Shown here: positions 1 to 6,188 of the stretch, one piece after another
Layout: every line of letters starts with the position of its first letter
Numbering within the stretch: position 1 is the first letter of the stretch
NCBI GenBank assembly: GCA_003541285.1
Contig: DPMS01000680.1
Location: 1-6,668 of the forward strand
Direction: 5' to 3'
From: Actinomycetota bacterium
GTDB lineage: Bacteria; Actinomycetota; Actinomycetes; Streptosporangiales; Streptosporangiaceae
DNA length: 6,668 bases
Notes under the pieces: model-generated
What the model saw: the letters and a program-made list of their open reading frames with translations, nothing else
Told to the model about the DNA's origin: nothing
Databases searched by the model: none
Made by a program: the position numbers and the translations under genes

Positions 1-129
1 GACCACGAAGCACACGACCCTGATCCCCATCGTGATCAGGTACCGGCGTGCCCGGTGCGAGATGTCTTCTGACCTGGGCCGATGTGCCTCGGTGACAAGA
101 TGCGCGCTGGTGCGGCGGATCCTGCGCAT
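1..129 (-). CDS. DUF3099-family membrane protein, N-terminal part, cut by window edge
   Basis: Reading the minus strand from an ATG at 129 gives 43 codons without a stop. A TAG lies in the same frame 21 bases upstream of that ATG (150-148). The peptide starts MRRIRRTSAHLVTEAHRPRS and reaches RARRYLITMGIRVVCFVV at the window edge. A basic stretch with a 'RRYLITMGIR' core that leads into a hydrophobic segment is the pattern I know from small actinobacterial DUF3099 proteins, which are predicted inner-membrane proteins of unknown function. The transmembrane part and the rest lie outside the window. In-frame GTG codons at 141 and 138 are alternative starts, and the GTG at 138 would be close to leaderless given the promoter upstream. 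The family call rests on remembered similarity, and the function is unknown. Confidence 0.72.
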   Translation of the reverse strand, partial: MRRIRRTSAHLVTEAHRPRSEDISHRARRYLITMGIRVVCFVV

Positions 130-144
130 GGTCCTCACCACCTC

Positions 145-173
145 ACGCTATGTTGCCACTGCCGCCGCGTCAT
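145..173 (-). promoter_or_regulatory. Predicted sigma-70-type promoter for the DUF3099 gene
   Basis: On the minus strand, ATGACG (173-168) and TAGCGT (150-145) are separated by exactly 17 bases. They resemble the TTGAC- and TANNNT boxes used by actinobacterial housekeeping sigma factors. The -10 box ends 15 bases before the ATG at 129 and 6 bases before the in-frame GTG at 138, so the transcript would have a very short leader or none. Confidence 0.45.
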
Positions 174-191
174 CCCCCCGGCGGGGGGGTA
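172..191. repeat. C6/G7 inverted repeat between the divergent DUF3099 and dodecin genes
   Basis: Six C residues (174-179), the bases GGC, then seven G residues (183-189) form a perfect short G/C stem. It sits beside the -35 box of the DUF3099 promoter and about 90 bases upstream of dodecin. It could be an operator or a structured leader element, but a chance run in GC-rich DNA is equally possible. Confidence 0.3.
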
Positions 192-269
192 TGCGGCCCC
201 TTGTGTGGGTGGGCAGTGAGAGGGTGATGTCGACGGCTGCCACGTCACGCAGCACACGCGGCCCGCAAC

Positions 270-276
270 GGAGGGA
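270..276 (+). promoter_or_regulatory. Ribosome binding site of dodecin
   Basis: GGAGGGA lies immediately before the ATG at 279, with four bases between the GGAGG core and the start codon. It is the clearest Shine-Dalgarno sequence in the window and fixes the dodecin start. I saw no convincing -10/-35 pair for dodecin in the 130-270 gap; TTGTGT at 201-206 has no good partner. Confidence 0.6.
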
Positions 277-278
277 CC

Positions 279-491
279 ATGACCGACCGCACATACCGGG
301 TGACCGAGATCGTCGGCACCTCAGCCGAGGGGATCGATCCGGCGATCCGCAACGGCCTGCACCGGGCCGCGCAGACGCTGCGGCACCTGGACTGGTTCGA
401 GGTCACGCAGATCCGCGGCCAGATCGAGGACGGCCGGGTGGCCCACTACCAGGTGGACATGAAGGTGGGCTTCCGGCTCGAAGACGCCTGA
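279..491 (+). CDS. Dodecin, small flavin-binding protein
   Basis: The 70-residue product is full length for dodecins, which form hollow dodecamers that bind FMN/FAD or other flavins in the cytoplasm and are thought to buffer or store flavin. The characteristic pattern is clear: TYRVTEIVGTS (5-15) is the first strand and turn, followed by a helix with GLHRAAQTLRHL, then LDWFEV (38-42 region), and the closing strand VAHYQVDMKVGFRLED. Trp39 matches the tryptophan that stacks on the flavin rings. Gln58 matches the glutamine that contacts the isoalloxazine in characterised dodecins. The start is set by a strong ribosome binding site. The gene ends only 15 bases from the stop codon of the convergent tldE gene, so it is probably monocistronic. 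Confidence 0.95.
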   Translation: MTDRTYRVTEIVGTSAEGIDPAIRNGLHRAAQTLRHLDWFEVTQIRGQIEDGRVAHYQVDMKVGFRLEDA

Positions 492-522
492 GCCACCGGA
501 AGGCCGTCAGCTGGCCTGGCTC
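490..522. terminator. Hairpin over the convergent dodecin/tldE stops, probable bidirectional terminator
   Basis: GAGCC (490-494) pairs with GGCTC (518-522), and AGGCC (501-505) pairs with GGCCT (513-517), around a 7-base loop. The result is a 10-bp stem with a 6-base bulge on one side. It spans the dodecin TGA (489-491) and the tldE stop (507-509). No U-tract follows on either strand, but actinobacterial terminators often lack one. The function is inferred from position and symmetry. Confidence 0.42.
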
Positions 523-1952
523 ACCGAGGACATGTTGAAGCCCTCCACCCGGGCCGGCGGCATGGCGGTACGCGTGAAGTAGTCGCCCCATTCGCGCGAC
601 AGTGCGGGGACGGTGGCGCCGACCTCGGTCATCCTGCCGAGCATGGCCACCGGGCTCTCGTTGAAGCGGAAGTTGTTGACCGCCGCGGTGACCTCGCCGT
701 TCTCGACGAGGTAGATCCCGTCCCGGGTGAGCCCGGTGAGCAGCAGCGTCTGCGGGTCGACCTCACGGATGTACCACAGGCAGGTCAGCAAGAGCCCCCG
801 CCCGGTGCGGCTGGTCATCTCGTCCAGGGAGGCCGTGCCCGCCCCGTCCAGCATCAGGTTCCCGACCAGCGGGGTGGTGGCGAGCCCGGACAGCTGCGCC
901 GAATGCCTGGTCTGGACCAGCGCCGCGAGTTCGCCGCCGGAGATCCACTCGGTCGGGTGCAGGGCCAGGCCGTTGTCGAAGACCGACGAGTCCCGGCTGG
1001 ACGCGTGCGCGATCACGAACGGCGCGCAGGCCAGCCCGGCCGCGGACGGGTCACTGCGCAGGGTCAGCGGCAGGCCCGACAGCCGTTCCCCGACCCGGGT
1101 CCCGCCGCCCGCCTTGCTGAACACCGTCCGCCCGTCCAGCGCGTCCTTCGCCCCGGCCGTCCAGTACATGTAGATGAGCAGGTCGGCCACGGCAGCCGGG
1201 GGCAGCAGCGTCTCGTACCGCCCGGCTGGCAGGTCCACCCGGCGCTTGGCCCATTCCAGCCGCCGGCTCAGGTCAGCGTCCAGGGCGCCCACGTCGACGT
1301 CGGTGAAGTCGCGGGTGCCCTGGCCCACCCACGCCGACCGGGTCAGGTCGGCCGATTTGGCGTTGATGTCCGCCGTGCCGGAGGGCTGGTCGTGGCGCAG
1401 CCGCAGCCCGCTGGAGGTGCCGACGAAGGTGCTCGTCACCGAGTGCTCGGCGAACCCGTACAGCCGCCGCCCTCCCGCGGCCGCAGCCTCGAAGGCGCCG
1501 CCCAGTGCCCCCGAGAACGCGCGGAAAACCCCGATCTCGGTGCCAGTCACCGGATCATCCCAGGCCGCCTGCCCGCCGGCGGTGATATCGCGGCCGAACG
1601 CCTCGCGGTCTGCTGGCCCCACCAGCTCCCGTGCATCTTCGGCCGGGGAACTCTCGGCAGCGGCCTGCTCGGCGGCACGCACCACGTCCTCGATCTGGCC
1701 GCCGCGGACCCCGGCGCGGGAGACCACGCCGACACAGGTTCCCTGCCCGGCTTTACGGCTGATCGCGATGACGGTGAGCTGGCGCGAGCGGGAAACCCCG
1801 TTCGTGGTGAGGGTGTTGCCCGCCCAGCGCAGGTTCGCCGACGAGGTCTCGTCGGCGATCACCACACAGTCGTCGCAGCGGGCGGCTGCCAGTGCCCGCT
1901 CCACGGTGGCTTGCGGCCGGGTGTCCGGTGATCGGGTCTGCTGCGCGGTCAT
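507..1952 (-). CDS. tldE: TldE/PmbA-type subunit of a TldD/TldE metalloprotease
   Basis: The product is 481 residues. It starts MTAQQTRSPD at the ATG (1952-1950), which overlaps the TGA of the upstream gene as ATGA; this implies translational coupling and supports the chosen start. The frame stays open far upstream, but that part is out-of-frame tldD sequence. The fold pattern is PmbA/TldE: an N-terminal domain with 'ANLRWAGNTLTTNGVS', a middle region, and a C-terminal signature 'GLTRDGIYLVENGEVTAAV' followed by NNFRFNESPVAMLGR. There is no HExxxH zinc motif, as expected for TldE, whose partner carries the metal. In E. coli the TldD/TldE heterodimer cleaves unfolded peptides, including the microcin B17 leader, and affects CcdA turnover. 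The actinobacterial substrate is not known, and no peptide precursor is visible nearby. Confidence 0.9.
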   Translation of the reverse strand: MTAQQTRSPDTRPQATVERALAAARCDDCVVIADETSSANLRWAGNTLTTNGVSRSRQLTVIAISRKAGQGTCVGVVSRAGVRGGQIEDVVRAAEQAAAESSPAEDARELVGPADREAFGRDITAGGQAAWDDPVTGTEIGVFRAFSGALGGAFEAAAAGGRRLYGFAEHSVTSTFVGTSSGLRLRHDQPSGTADINAKSADLTRSAWVGQGTRDFTDVDVGALDADLSRRLEWAKRRVDLPAGRYETLLPPAAVADLLIYMYWTAGAKDALDGRTVFSKAGGGTRVGERLSGLPLTLRSDPSAAGLACAPFVIAHASSRDSSVFDNGLALHPTEWISGGELAALVQTRHSAQLSGLATTPLVGNLMLDGAGTASLDEMTSRTGRGLLLTCLWYIREVDPQTLLLTGLTRDGIYLVENGEVTAAVNNFRFNESPVAMLGRMTEVGATVPALSREWGDYFTRTAMPPARVEGFNMSSVSQAS

Positions 1953-3529
1953 GCCCCCTCCTCCGCGGTGTTGAGGATCCGCACTCCCCGCATCAGCACC
2001 GCCGGGCAGCCGTGGCTGACGGGTGCGACCTGGCCGGGCTGGCCCTTCCCGCAGTTGAAGGCGCCTCCCAGCAGGTAGGTCCCCGGGCCGCCGACGGCGT
2101 CCATCGAGTTCCAGAAGTCGGTGGTGGTCGCCTGGTAGGCGACGTCGCGGAGCTGCCCGGCGAGCCGCCCGTTCTCGATCTTGTAGAAGCGCTGGCCGGT
2201 GAACTGGAAGTTGTATCTCTGCATGTCGATGGACCAGCTCTTGTCGCCCATCACGTAGATGCCGTCCTCGACCCCGGCGATGAGCTCGTCGGTGGACGGC
2301 CCGCCCTCGGCCGGCTGGAGCGAGACGTTGGCCATCCGCTGGATCGGCATGTGGGCGGGGGAGTCGGCGAACGCGCAGCCATTGGACCGGCCGAACCCCT
2401 GCATGTGTGCCATCCGCCGGTCCAGCTGGTAGCCGGTGAGCACGCCGCCGGTGATGAGGTCCCACGACTGGGTGGCGACACCTTCGTCGTCGAAGCCGAT
2501 GGTGGCGAGGCCGTGCTCGGCGGTCCGGTCGCCGGTGACGTGCATCTGCGGGGACCCGTACTGGAGGTTGCCGAGCTTGTCGATGGTCGCGAAGGAGGTG
2601 CCCGCGTAGGCGGCCTCGTAGCCGAGCGCCCGGTCGAGTTCGGTCGCGTGGCCGATCGACTCATGGATGGTCAGCCACAGGTTGGTGGGGTCGATCACCA
2701 GGTCGTAGCGGCCGGCCCGGACGCTGGGGGCGGCCAGCTTCCCGGCCAGCAGGCCGGGCAGCTGAGCCAGCTCAGCCGGGAAATCCCAGCCGCCCCCCGT
2801 GCCATCCCAGGGACCGCCCCCCAGGTACTCCAGCCCACGGCCGGCCGGCGGTGCCAGCGTGCGCATGGTCTCGAACCGGCCGCCGGGATCGACCGCGATC
2901 GCGGTCACCGCCGGATGCAGCCGGACCCGCTGCTGGAGCGTGGTGGTGGCGCCGTCGGAGTAGAACTTGCATTCCCTGACCTGGTACAGCGACGCATCGA
3001 CGTGGTCGATCCGGTGATGGCTGAGCAGGCCGGCGCTCCAGTCGCTGAGCAGCGTCACCTTGTCGGCGACACTGACATCGAACGGGTCCACCTGATAGGA
3101 GGACACCCAGGCGGCGTCACCGTGGGCAGGCTCATCGGCCAGTTCGATGCGTTCGGTGTTGATCGCGGCCGCCACCCTGGCGACCTCGACCGCTTCCTCG
3201 GCGGCACGGACAGCGGCCGCCTGGGTCAGGTCGACCGCGGCCGCGAAACCCCAGGTGCCGTCCAGCACGACCCGCACCGCCAGCCCCAGGTCGTCGGCAT
3301 CGAACAGGGTCTCCAGATGGCCATCGGACATCCTGATCCGCTGTCCGCGGACGCGTTCCGCGCGGAAGTCCGCATGCTGTGCGCCGAGTGCCGTCGCGCG
3401 TTCCAGGGCGGCAGCCGCGAGCTCACGCAGCGGGTAGGCGGTGAACTCGGGGTCGATCCGGCCCGCGGCGCCGTCACCGGCGGCTCCGCCGGGGCGGGCC
3501 TGGGTGCGGTTGTCAGCATTGTCAGCCAC
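1949..3529 (-). CDS. tldD: TldD-type zinc metalloprotease, catalytic subunit
   Basis: The product is 526 residues from the GTG at 3529. A GTG at 3562 would add 11 residues. The IDPEF segment, where related proteins usually begin to align, comes about 24 residues in, so the shorter form fits better. A TAGGTT box placed for a leaderless transcript also favours it. The N-terminal domain contains 'ALGAQHADFRAERVRGQ' and 'LGLAVRVVLDGTWGFAAA'. The catalytic HESIGH (HExxxH) is at about 289-294. A C-terminal 'AFNCGKGQPGQ' carries the conserved Cys at about 493, which in E. coli TldD is the third zinc ligand. All expected metal-binding residues are present, so the enzyme should be active together with the overlapping downstream TldE. 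It is predicted to be cytoplasmic, with no signal peptide seen. Confidence 0.9.
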   Translation of the reverse strand: MADNADNRTQARPGGAAGDGAAGRIDPEFTAYPLRELAAAALERATALGAQHADFRAERVRGQRIRMSDGHLETLFDADDLGLAVRVVLDGTWGFAAAVDLTQAAAVRAAEEAVEVARVAAAINTERIELADEPAHGDAAWVSSYQVDPFDVSVADKVTLLSDWSAGLLSHHRIDHVDASLYQVRECKFYSDGATTTLQQRVRLHPAVTAIAVDPGGRFETMRTLAPPAGRGLEYLGGGPWDGTGGGWDFPAELAQLPGLLAGKLAAPSVRAGRYDLVIDPTNLWLTIHESIGHATELDRALGYEAAYAGTSFATIDKLGNLQYGSPQMHVTGDRTAEHGLATIGFDDEGVATQSWDLITGGVLTGYQLDRRMAHMQGFGRSNGCAFADSPAHMPIQRMANVSLQPAEGGPSTDELIAGVEDGIYVMGDKSWSIDMQRYNFQFTGQRFYKIENGRLAGQLRDVAYQATTTDFWNSMDAVGGPGTYLLGGAFNCGKGQPGQVAPVSHGCPAVLMRGVRILNTAEEGA

Positions 3530-3536
3530 GACTGGC

Positions 3537-3542
3537 AACCTA
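3537..3542 (-). promoter_or_regulatory. -10 box placed for leaderless transcription of tldD
   Basis: TAGGTT on the minus strand matches the actinobacterial -10 pattern (TANNNT, often TAGGRT). It ends seven bases before the GTG at 3529, so transcription would begin at or next to the start codon. No good -35 box lies 16-18 bases upstream; the sequence there is GGTGTG-like. The preceding GGATAGG could instead act as a weak ribosome binding site for a longer transcript. Confidence 0.42.
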
Positions 3543-3579
3543 TCCCACGCCTGCCTGGTCACACCGGCCCGGTCTCACC

Positions 3580-3607
3580 CTGACGGCCCCCGGCCACCGG
3601 GTACGCT
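3580..3607 (+). promoter_or_regulatory. Predicted promoter of the fabG-fabI(-purU) operon
   Basis: CTGACG (3580-3585) and TACGCT (3602-3607) are separated by 16 bases and match TTGAC- and TANNNT boxes. Transcription would start near 3614, leaving a leader of about 37 bases. The site lies in the roughly 120-base gap between the divergent tldD and fabG genes. Confidence 0.4.
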
Positions 3608-3635
3608 GCGCAGGACCGTGCACGCCGCCGACCGC

Positions 3636-3640
3636 GGAGG
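3636..3640 (+). promoter_or_regulatory. Ribosome binding site of fabG
   Basis: GGAGG stands 11 bases before the ATG at 3652. The spacing is slightly long, but this is the only good Shine-Dalgarno sequence in the gap, and no closer in-frame ATG or GTG start exists. Confidence 0.5.
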
Positions 3641-3651
3641 TACTAGCGCAG

Positions 3652-4356
3652 ATGAGCCGATCAATGCTTGTCACCGGCGGCAACCGGGGGATCGGGCTGG
3701 CCATCGCACGCAGGCTCGCGGCCGGGGGCAACGCGGTCGCGGTGACGTCGCGTTCGGGGGAGAAGATCGAAGGCCTGACCACGGTGCCGTGCGACGTGCG
3801 GGACGCGGCTTCGGTCGACGATGCGTTCGCCAAGGTCGAGGCGGAGCAGGGGCCGGTCGAGGTGGTGGTCGCCAACGCCGCGATCACCCACGACCAGCTG
3901 CTCGCGCTGATGAGCGAGGGCGACTTCACCTCGGTGATCGATACCAACCTGACCGGCGCCTACCGGGTGGCCCGGCGGGCGGTGCGGGGCATGATGCGGA
4001 TGCGCCGGGGACGGCTGATCTTCATCTCCTCCGTGGTGGGGCTGCTCGGCTCCGGCGGCCAGGCCAACTACGCGGCCTCCAAGGCCGGCCTGGTCGGGCT
4101 GGCCCGCTCGCTGGCCCGTGAGCTCGGGTCGCGCAGCATCACCTGCAACGTGGTGGCGCCCGGTTTCGTCGACACGGACATGACGGCTTCGCTGCCGGAC
4201 GAGCGCAAGGCGGCGATCCTGGGGCAGGTCCCGCTCGGGCGGCTCGCTTCGGCGGACGAGATCGCCGCAGTGGTCTCGTTCCTGGCCAGCGACGACGCGG
4301 CCTATATCACCGGTGCGGTCATCCCGGTCGACGGCGGCCTGGGCATGGGCCACTAG
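3652..4356 (+). CDS. fabG: 3-oxoacyl-ACP reductase (FabG/MabA type)
   Basis: This 234-residue short-chain dehydrogenase reduces 3-oxoacyl-ACP to 3-hydroxyacyl-ACP with NADPH in type II fatty acid elongation in the cytoplasm. The cofactor motif TGGNRGIG is at 8-15 and the 'TSRSG' loop follows the second strand. CDV is at 47-49, NAA at 75-77, and the catalytic tetrad is Asn99, Ser127, Tyr140 and Lys144 (NYAASK). The C-terminal 'YITGAVIPVDGG' is the usual end of the family. The short N-terminus (MSRSMLVTGG) resembles MabA-type FabG proteins. It lies 32 bases before the InhA-like fabI, the order known from mycobacterial mabA-inhA and from Streptomyces. Many SDRs share these motifs, so the assignment to fatty acid synthesis relies partly on the fabI neighbour. 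Confidence 0.93.
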   Translation: MSRSMLVTGGNRGIGLAIARRLAAGGNAVAVTSRSGEKIEGLTTVPCDVRDAASVDDAFAKVEAEQGPVEVVVANAAITHDQLLALMSEGDFTSVIDTNLTGAYRVARRAVRGMMRMRRGRLIFISSVVGLLGSGGQANYAASKAGLVGLARSLARELGSRSITCNVVAPGFVDTDMTASLPDERKAAILGQVPLGRLASADEIAAVVSFLASDDAAYITGAVIPVDGGLGMGH

Positions 4357-4388
4357 CGGCCGGCACTGGACTGGAAAGGGAAACTCCG

Positions 4389-5153
4389 ATGGGCATCCTG
4401 GACGGCAAGCGGATCCTGGTGACCGGCGTGCTGACCGACTCCTCGATCACGTTCCACGTGGCGCGGATCGCGCAGGAGGAGGGGGCCACCGTGCTGCTGA
4501 CCGGCTTCGGCCGCCTGAGCCTGGTGGAGCGGATCGCGCAGCGGCTGCCCGACCCACCGCCGGTGCTCGAGCTTGACGTCACCGACACCGGCCAGCTCGC
4601 CTCGCTGGCCGAGCGGGTCTCCGCGCACGTCGACCGGCTGGACGGGGTGGTGCACGGGGTCGCGTTCGCGCCACAGGCCGCGCTGGGCGGGAACTTCCTC
4701 CACACCGAGTGGGAGGACGTGGCCACCGCTGTGCACGTGTCGGCGTACTCGCTGAAGGCGCTTGCCATGGCGGCGCTGCCGCTGATGGAGGGGGGCGGAG
4801 CCGTCGTCGGGCTGGATTTCGACGCGTCAGTGGCCTGGCCCGCATATGACTGGATGGGTGTGGCCAAGGCCGGGCTGGAGTCCTGTGCCCGCTACCTGGC
4901 GCGTGATCTTGGGCCGCGCGGGATCAGGGTGAACCTGGTGGCAGCCGGCCCACTGCGCACGATGGCCGCCAAGAGCATCCCCGGCTTCGCCCACTTCGAG
5001 GAACTGTGGCCGCAGCGGGCGCCGCTGGGATGGGACATCGCCAACCCCGAGCCGGCCGCCCGCGCCTGCGTGGCGCTGCTGTCGGACTGGTTCCCGGCCA
5101 CGACCGGCGAGATCGTCCATTCCGATGGGGGTGCTCATGCCGTCGGGGGCTGA
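4389..5153 (+). CDS. fabI: NADH-dependent enoyl-ACP reductase (FabI/InhA type)
   Basis: The 254-residue product carries out the last step of type II fatty acid elongation, reducing trans-2-enoyl-ACP. The start follows GGAAAGGGAAA and reads MGILDGKRILVTGVLTDSSI, the divergent glycine motif of the InhA/FabI branch. ELDVTD is at 61-66. The catalytic pair is Tyr153 and Lys160 in YDWMGVAK. NLVAAGPLRTMAAKSIPGF leads into the substrate loop, and SDWFPATTGEIVHSDGGAH forms the C-terminus. It lacks the longer loop of mycobacterial InhA (269 residues) and resembles Streptomyces FabI in length. The segment that is HSIGF in InhA reads HGVAF here, so the position of InhA Ser94 is Gly90; this is unusual. 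It is probably co-transcribed with fabG. Confidence 0.94.
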   Translation: MGILDGKRILVTGVLTDSSITFHVARIAQEEGATVLLTGFGRLSLVERIAQRLPDPPPVLELDVTDTGQLASLAERVSAHVDRLDGVVHGVAFAPQAALGGNFLHTEWEDVATAVHVSAYSLKALAMAALPLMEGGGAVVGLDFDASVAWPAYDWMGVAKAGLESCARYLARDLGPRGIRVNLVAAGPLRTMAAKSIPGFAHFEELWPQRAPLGWDIANPEPAARACVALLSDWFPATTGEIVHSDGGAHAVGG

Positions 5154-5170
5154 CCTGCTGGGGGCCGGGG

Positions 5171-5187
5171 CACCGGGCCGGCCGGTG
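5171..5187 (+). repeat. Perfect inverted repeat just before the likely purU start
   Basis: CACCGG (5171-5176) and CCGGTG (5182-5187) flank GCCGG. They can form a 6-bp G/C stem that ends three bases before the ATG at 5191. If purU starts there, the stem contains the only Shine-Dalgarno-like bases (GGTGG) and could limit translation initiation. Confidence 0.35.
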
Positions 5188-5190
5188 GAT

Positions 5191-6051
5191 ATGCCCGGGA
5201 ATGAGTCCGTGCTCACGCTGAGCTGTCCCGACCGGCCGGGGATCGTGCACGCCGTCGCGGCCTACCTGCATCAGGCGGGCTGCAACATCCTGGACAGCCA
5301 GCAGTACGCCGACCGGATCGCCGCCACGTTCTTCATGCGGGTTCACGTGGAGACAGCCGCCGCCGACGGCGGCGCCGCGCTGCGCGCCGGGTTCGGGGCG
5401 GTCGCGGCCACGTTCGGCATGGAGTGGGAACTGCATGACCTGGCGGTCCGGCCCCGGGTGCTGATCATGGTGTCGAGGGAAGGCCACTGCCTCAACGACC
5501 TTCTCTACCGCCGTGGGGCCGAATCGCTCGCCATCGATGTCCCACTGGTCGCCGGAAACCATCCCGGCCTCGGCCCGCTCGCGGTCGCGCATGGGGCTGC
5601 CTTCGAGCACGTGCCGGCCGGCTCCGATGCCCGGGCCAGGGATCAGTCGGAGGGCCGGATACTGGAACTCATCGAGGCGCACCGGATCGATTTCGTGGTG
5701 CTGGCCAGGTACATGAGAATCCTGTCGCCGGCGCTGTGCGAGAAACTGGCCGGCCGGATCATCAACATCCATCACTCGTTCCTGCCGAGCTTCCGTGGCG
5801 CGCGTCCCTACCACCAGGCACACGAGTATGGGGTGAAGGTGATCGGGGCGACCGCACACTACGTCACGGCGGACCTGGACGAGGGACCGATCATCGAGCA
5901 GGAAGTCGCCCGGGTGGATCACACCTGCGGGCCCGCGGAACTGGCGGCGATCGGCCGCGATGCCGAGCGGATCGCGCTGGCCAGAGCGGTCCGCTGGCAT
6001 GCCGAGCACCGCATCCTGCTGCACGGACGCCGCACGGTGATCTTCAAGTAG
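5191..6051 (+). CDS. purU: Formyltetrahydrofolate deformylase
   Basis: PurU hydrolyses 10-formyl-THF to formate and THF, balancing one-carbon pools and supplying formate for formate-dependent purine synthesis. From the ATG at 5191 the product is 286 residues, the usual family length. An ACT domain (about 6-85, 'VLTLSCPDRPGIVHAVAAYL') is the expected regulatory part; in E. coli PurU responds to Met and Gly. A formyltransferase-fold domain follows from about 88: 'VSREGHCLNDLL', 'VVLARYMRILS', then INIHHSFLPSF and HYVTADLDEGPII. The catalytic residues Asn192, His194 and Asp230 are all present. ATGs at 5137 and 5125 would add 18 or 22 residues and overlap fabI; GGGGG before 5137 makes that start possible. 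It is probably the last gene of the fabG-fabI transcript. Confidence 0.93.
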   Translation: MPGNESVLTLSCPDRPGIVHAVAAYLHQAGCNILDSQQYADRIAATFFMRVHVETAAADGGAALRAGFGAVAATFGMEWELHDLAVRPRVLIMVSREGHCLNDLLYRRGAESLAIDVPLVAGNHPGLGPLAVAHGAAFEHVPAGSDARARDQSEGRILELIEAHRIDFVVLARYMRILSPALCEKLAGRIINIHHSFLPSFRGARPYHQAHEYGVKVIGATAHYVTADLDEGPIIEQEVARVDHTCGPAELAAIGRDAERIALARAVRWHAEHRILLHGRRTVIFK

Positions 6052-6063
6052 GCGCTTCGCGCC
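6051..6063 (+). terminator. Small hairpin at the purU stop codon, possible terminator
   Basis: GGCGC (6051-6055), TTC, GCGCC (6059-6063) form a perfect 5-bp stem beginning at the last base of the purU TAG. It is short and has no U-tract. Its position at the end of the operon is the main argument for it. Confidence 0.3.
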
Positions 6064-6096
6064 AGCGCTGCCAGCCGCTCAGAAATGGCGTGTCGC

Positions 6097-6102
6097 TATA
6101 AG
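6097..6102 (+). promoter_or_regulatory. Candidate -10 box for the serine hydrolase gene
   Basis: TATAAG lies in the most A/T-rich stretch of the window (about 6081-6126), in a 150-base gap between purU and the hydrolase. No matching -35 box is visible 16-18 bases upstream. A second A/T-rich piece, TTACTGATAG (6114-6123), could also serve as a -10 region. This is a weak call. Confidence 0.22.
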
Positions 6103-6188
6103 TAGCCGGCCAATTACTGATAGAACATGCCTGAGCTCAGGGCCCGGATGTGCACGAGGGCGGTTCTGGGGACGACAGCGATCGGCGC

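Noticed and set aside
201..230. Possible dodecin promoter, TTGTGT with TGATGT
   Set aside because: The second box does not fit TANNNT and the spacing has to be stretched, so I do not report it as a promoter.
32..538. A 168-codon plus-strand frame across the first 540 bases
   Set aside because: It runs through the intergenic region and dodecin in the wrong frame, has no ribosome binding site, and is low-complexity Arg/Pro/Gly sequence.
1953..2465. Upstream extension of the tldE frame, giving 652 residues
   Set aside because: The extra 171 residues are an Arg/Pro-rich out-of-frame reading of tldD. The true start overlaps the tldD stop as ATGA and begins a normal TldE N-terminus.
507..3529. 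TldD/TldE as part of a RiPP or toxin-antitoxin system
   Set aside because: No small precursor peptide, modification enzyme, transporter, toxin or antitoxin is encoded nearby. The neighbours are housekeeping metabolism genes.
1892..3583. A 563-codon open frame on the plus strand opposite tldD
   Set aside because: It is antisense to a clearly recognisable TldD with catalytic motifs. Its composition (rich in G, R, P, V, H and A, with no recognisable motif) is typical of frames left open by high GC content.
4924..6024. A 366-codon minus-strand frame opposite purU
   Set aside because: It is the antisense of a complete PurU with all catalytic residues, and it shows no family features of its own.
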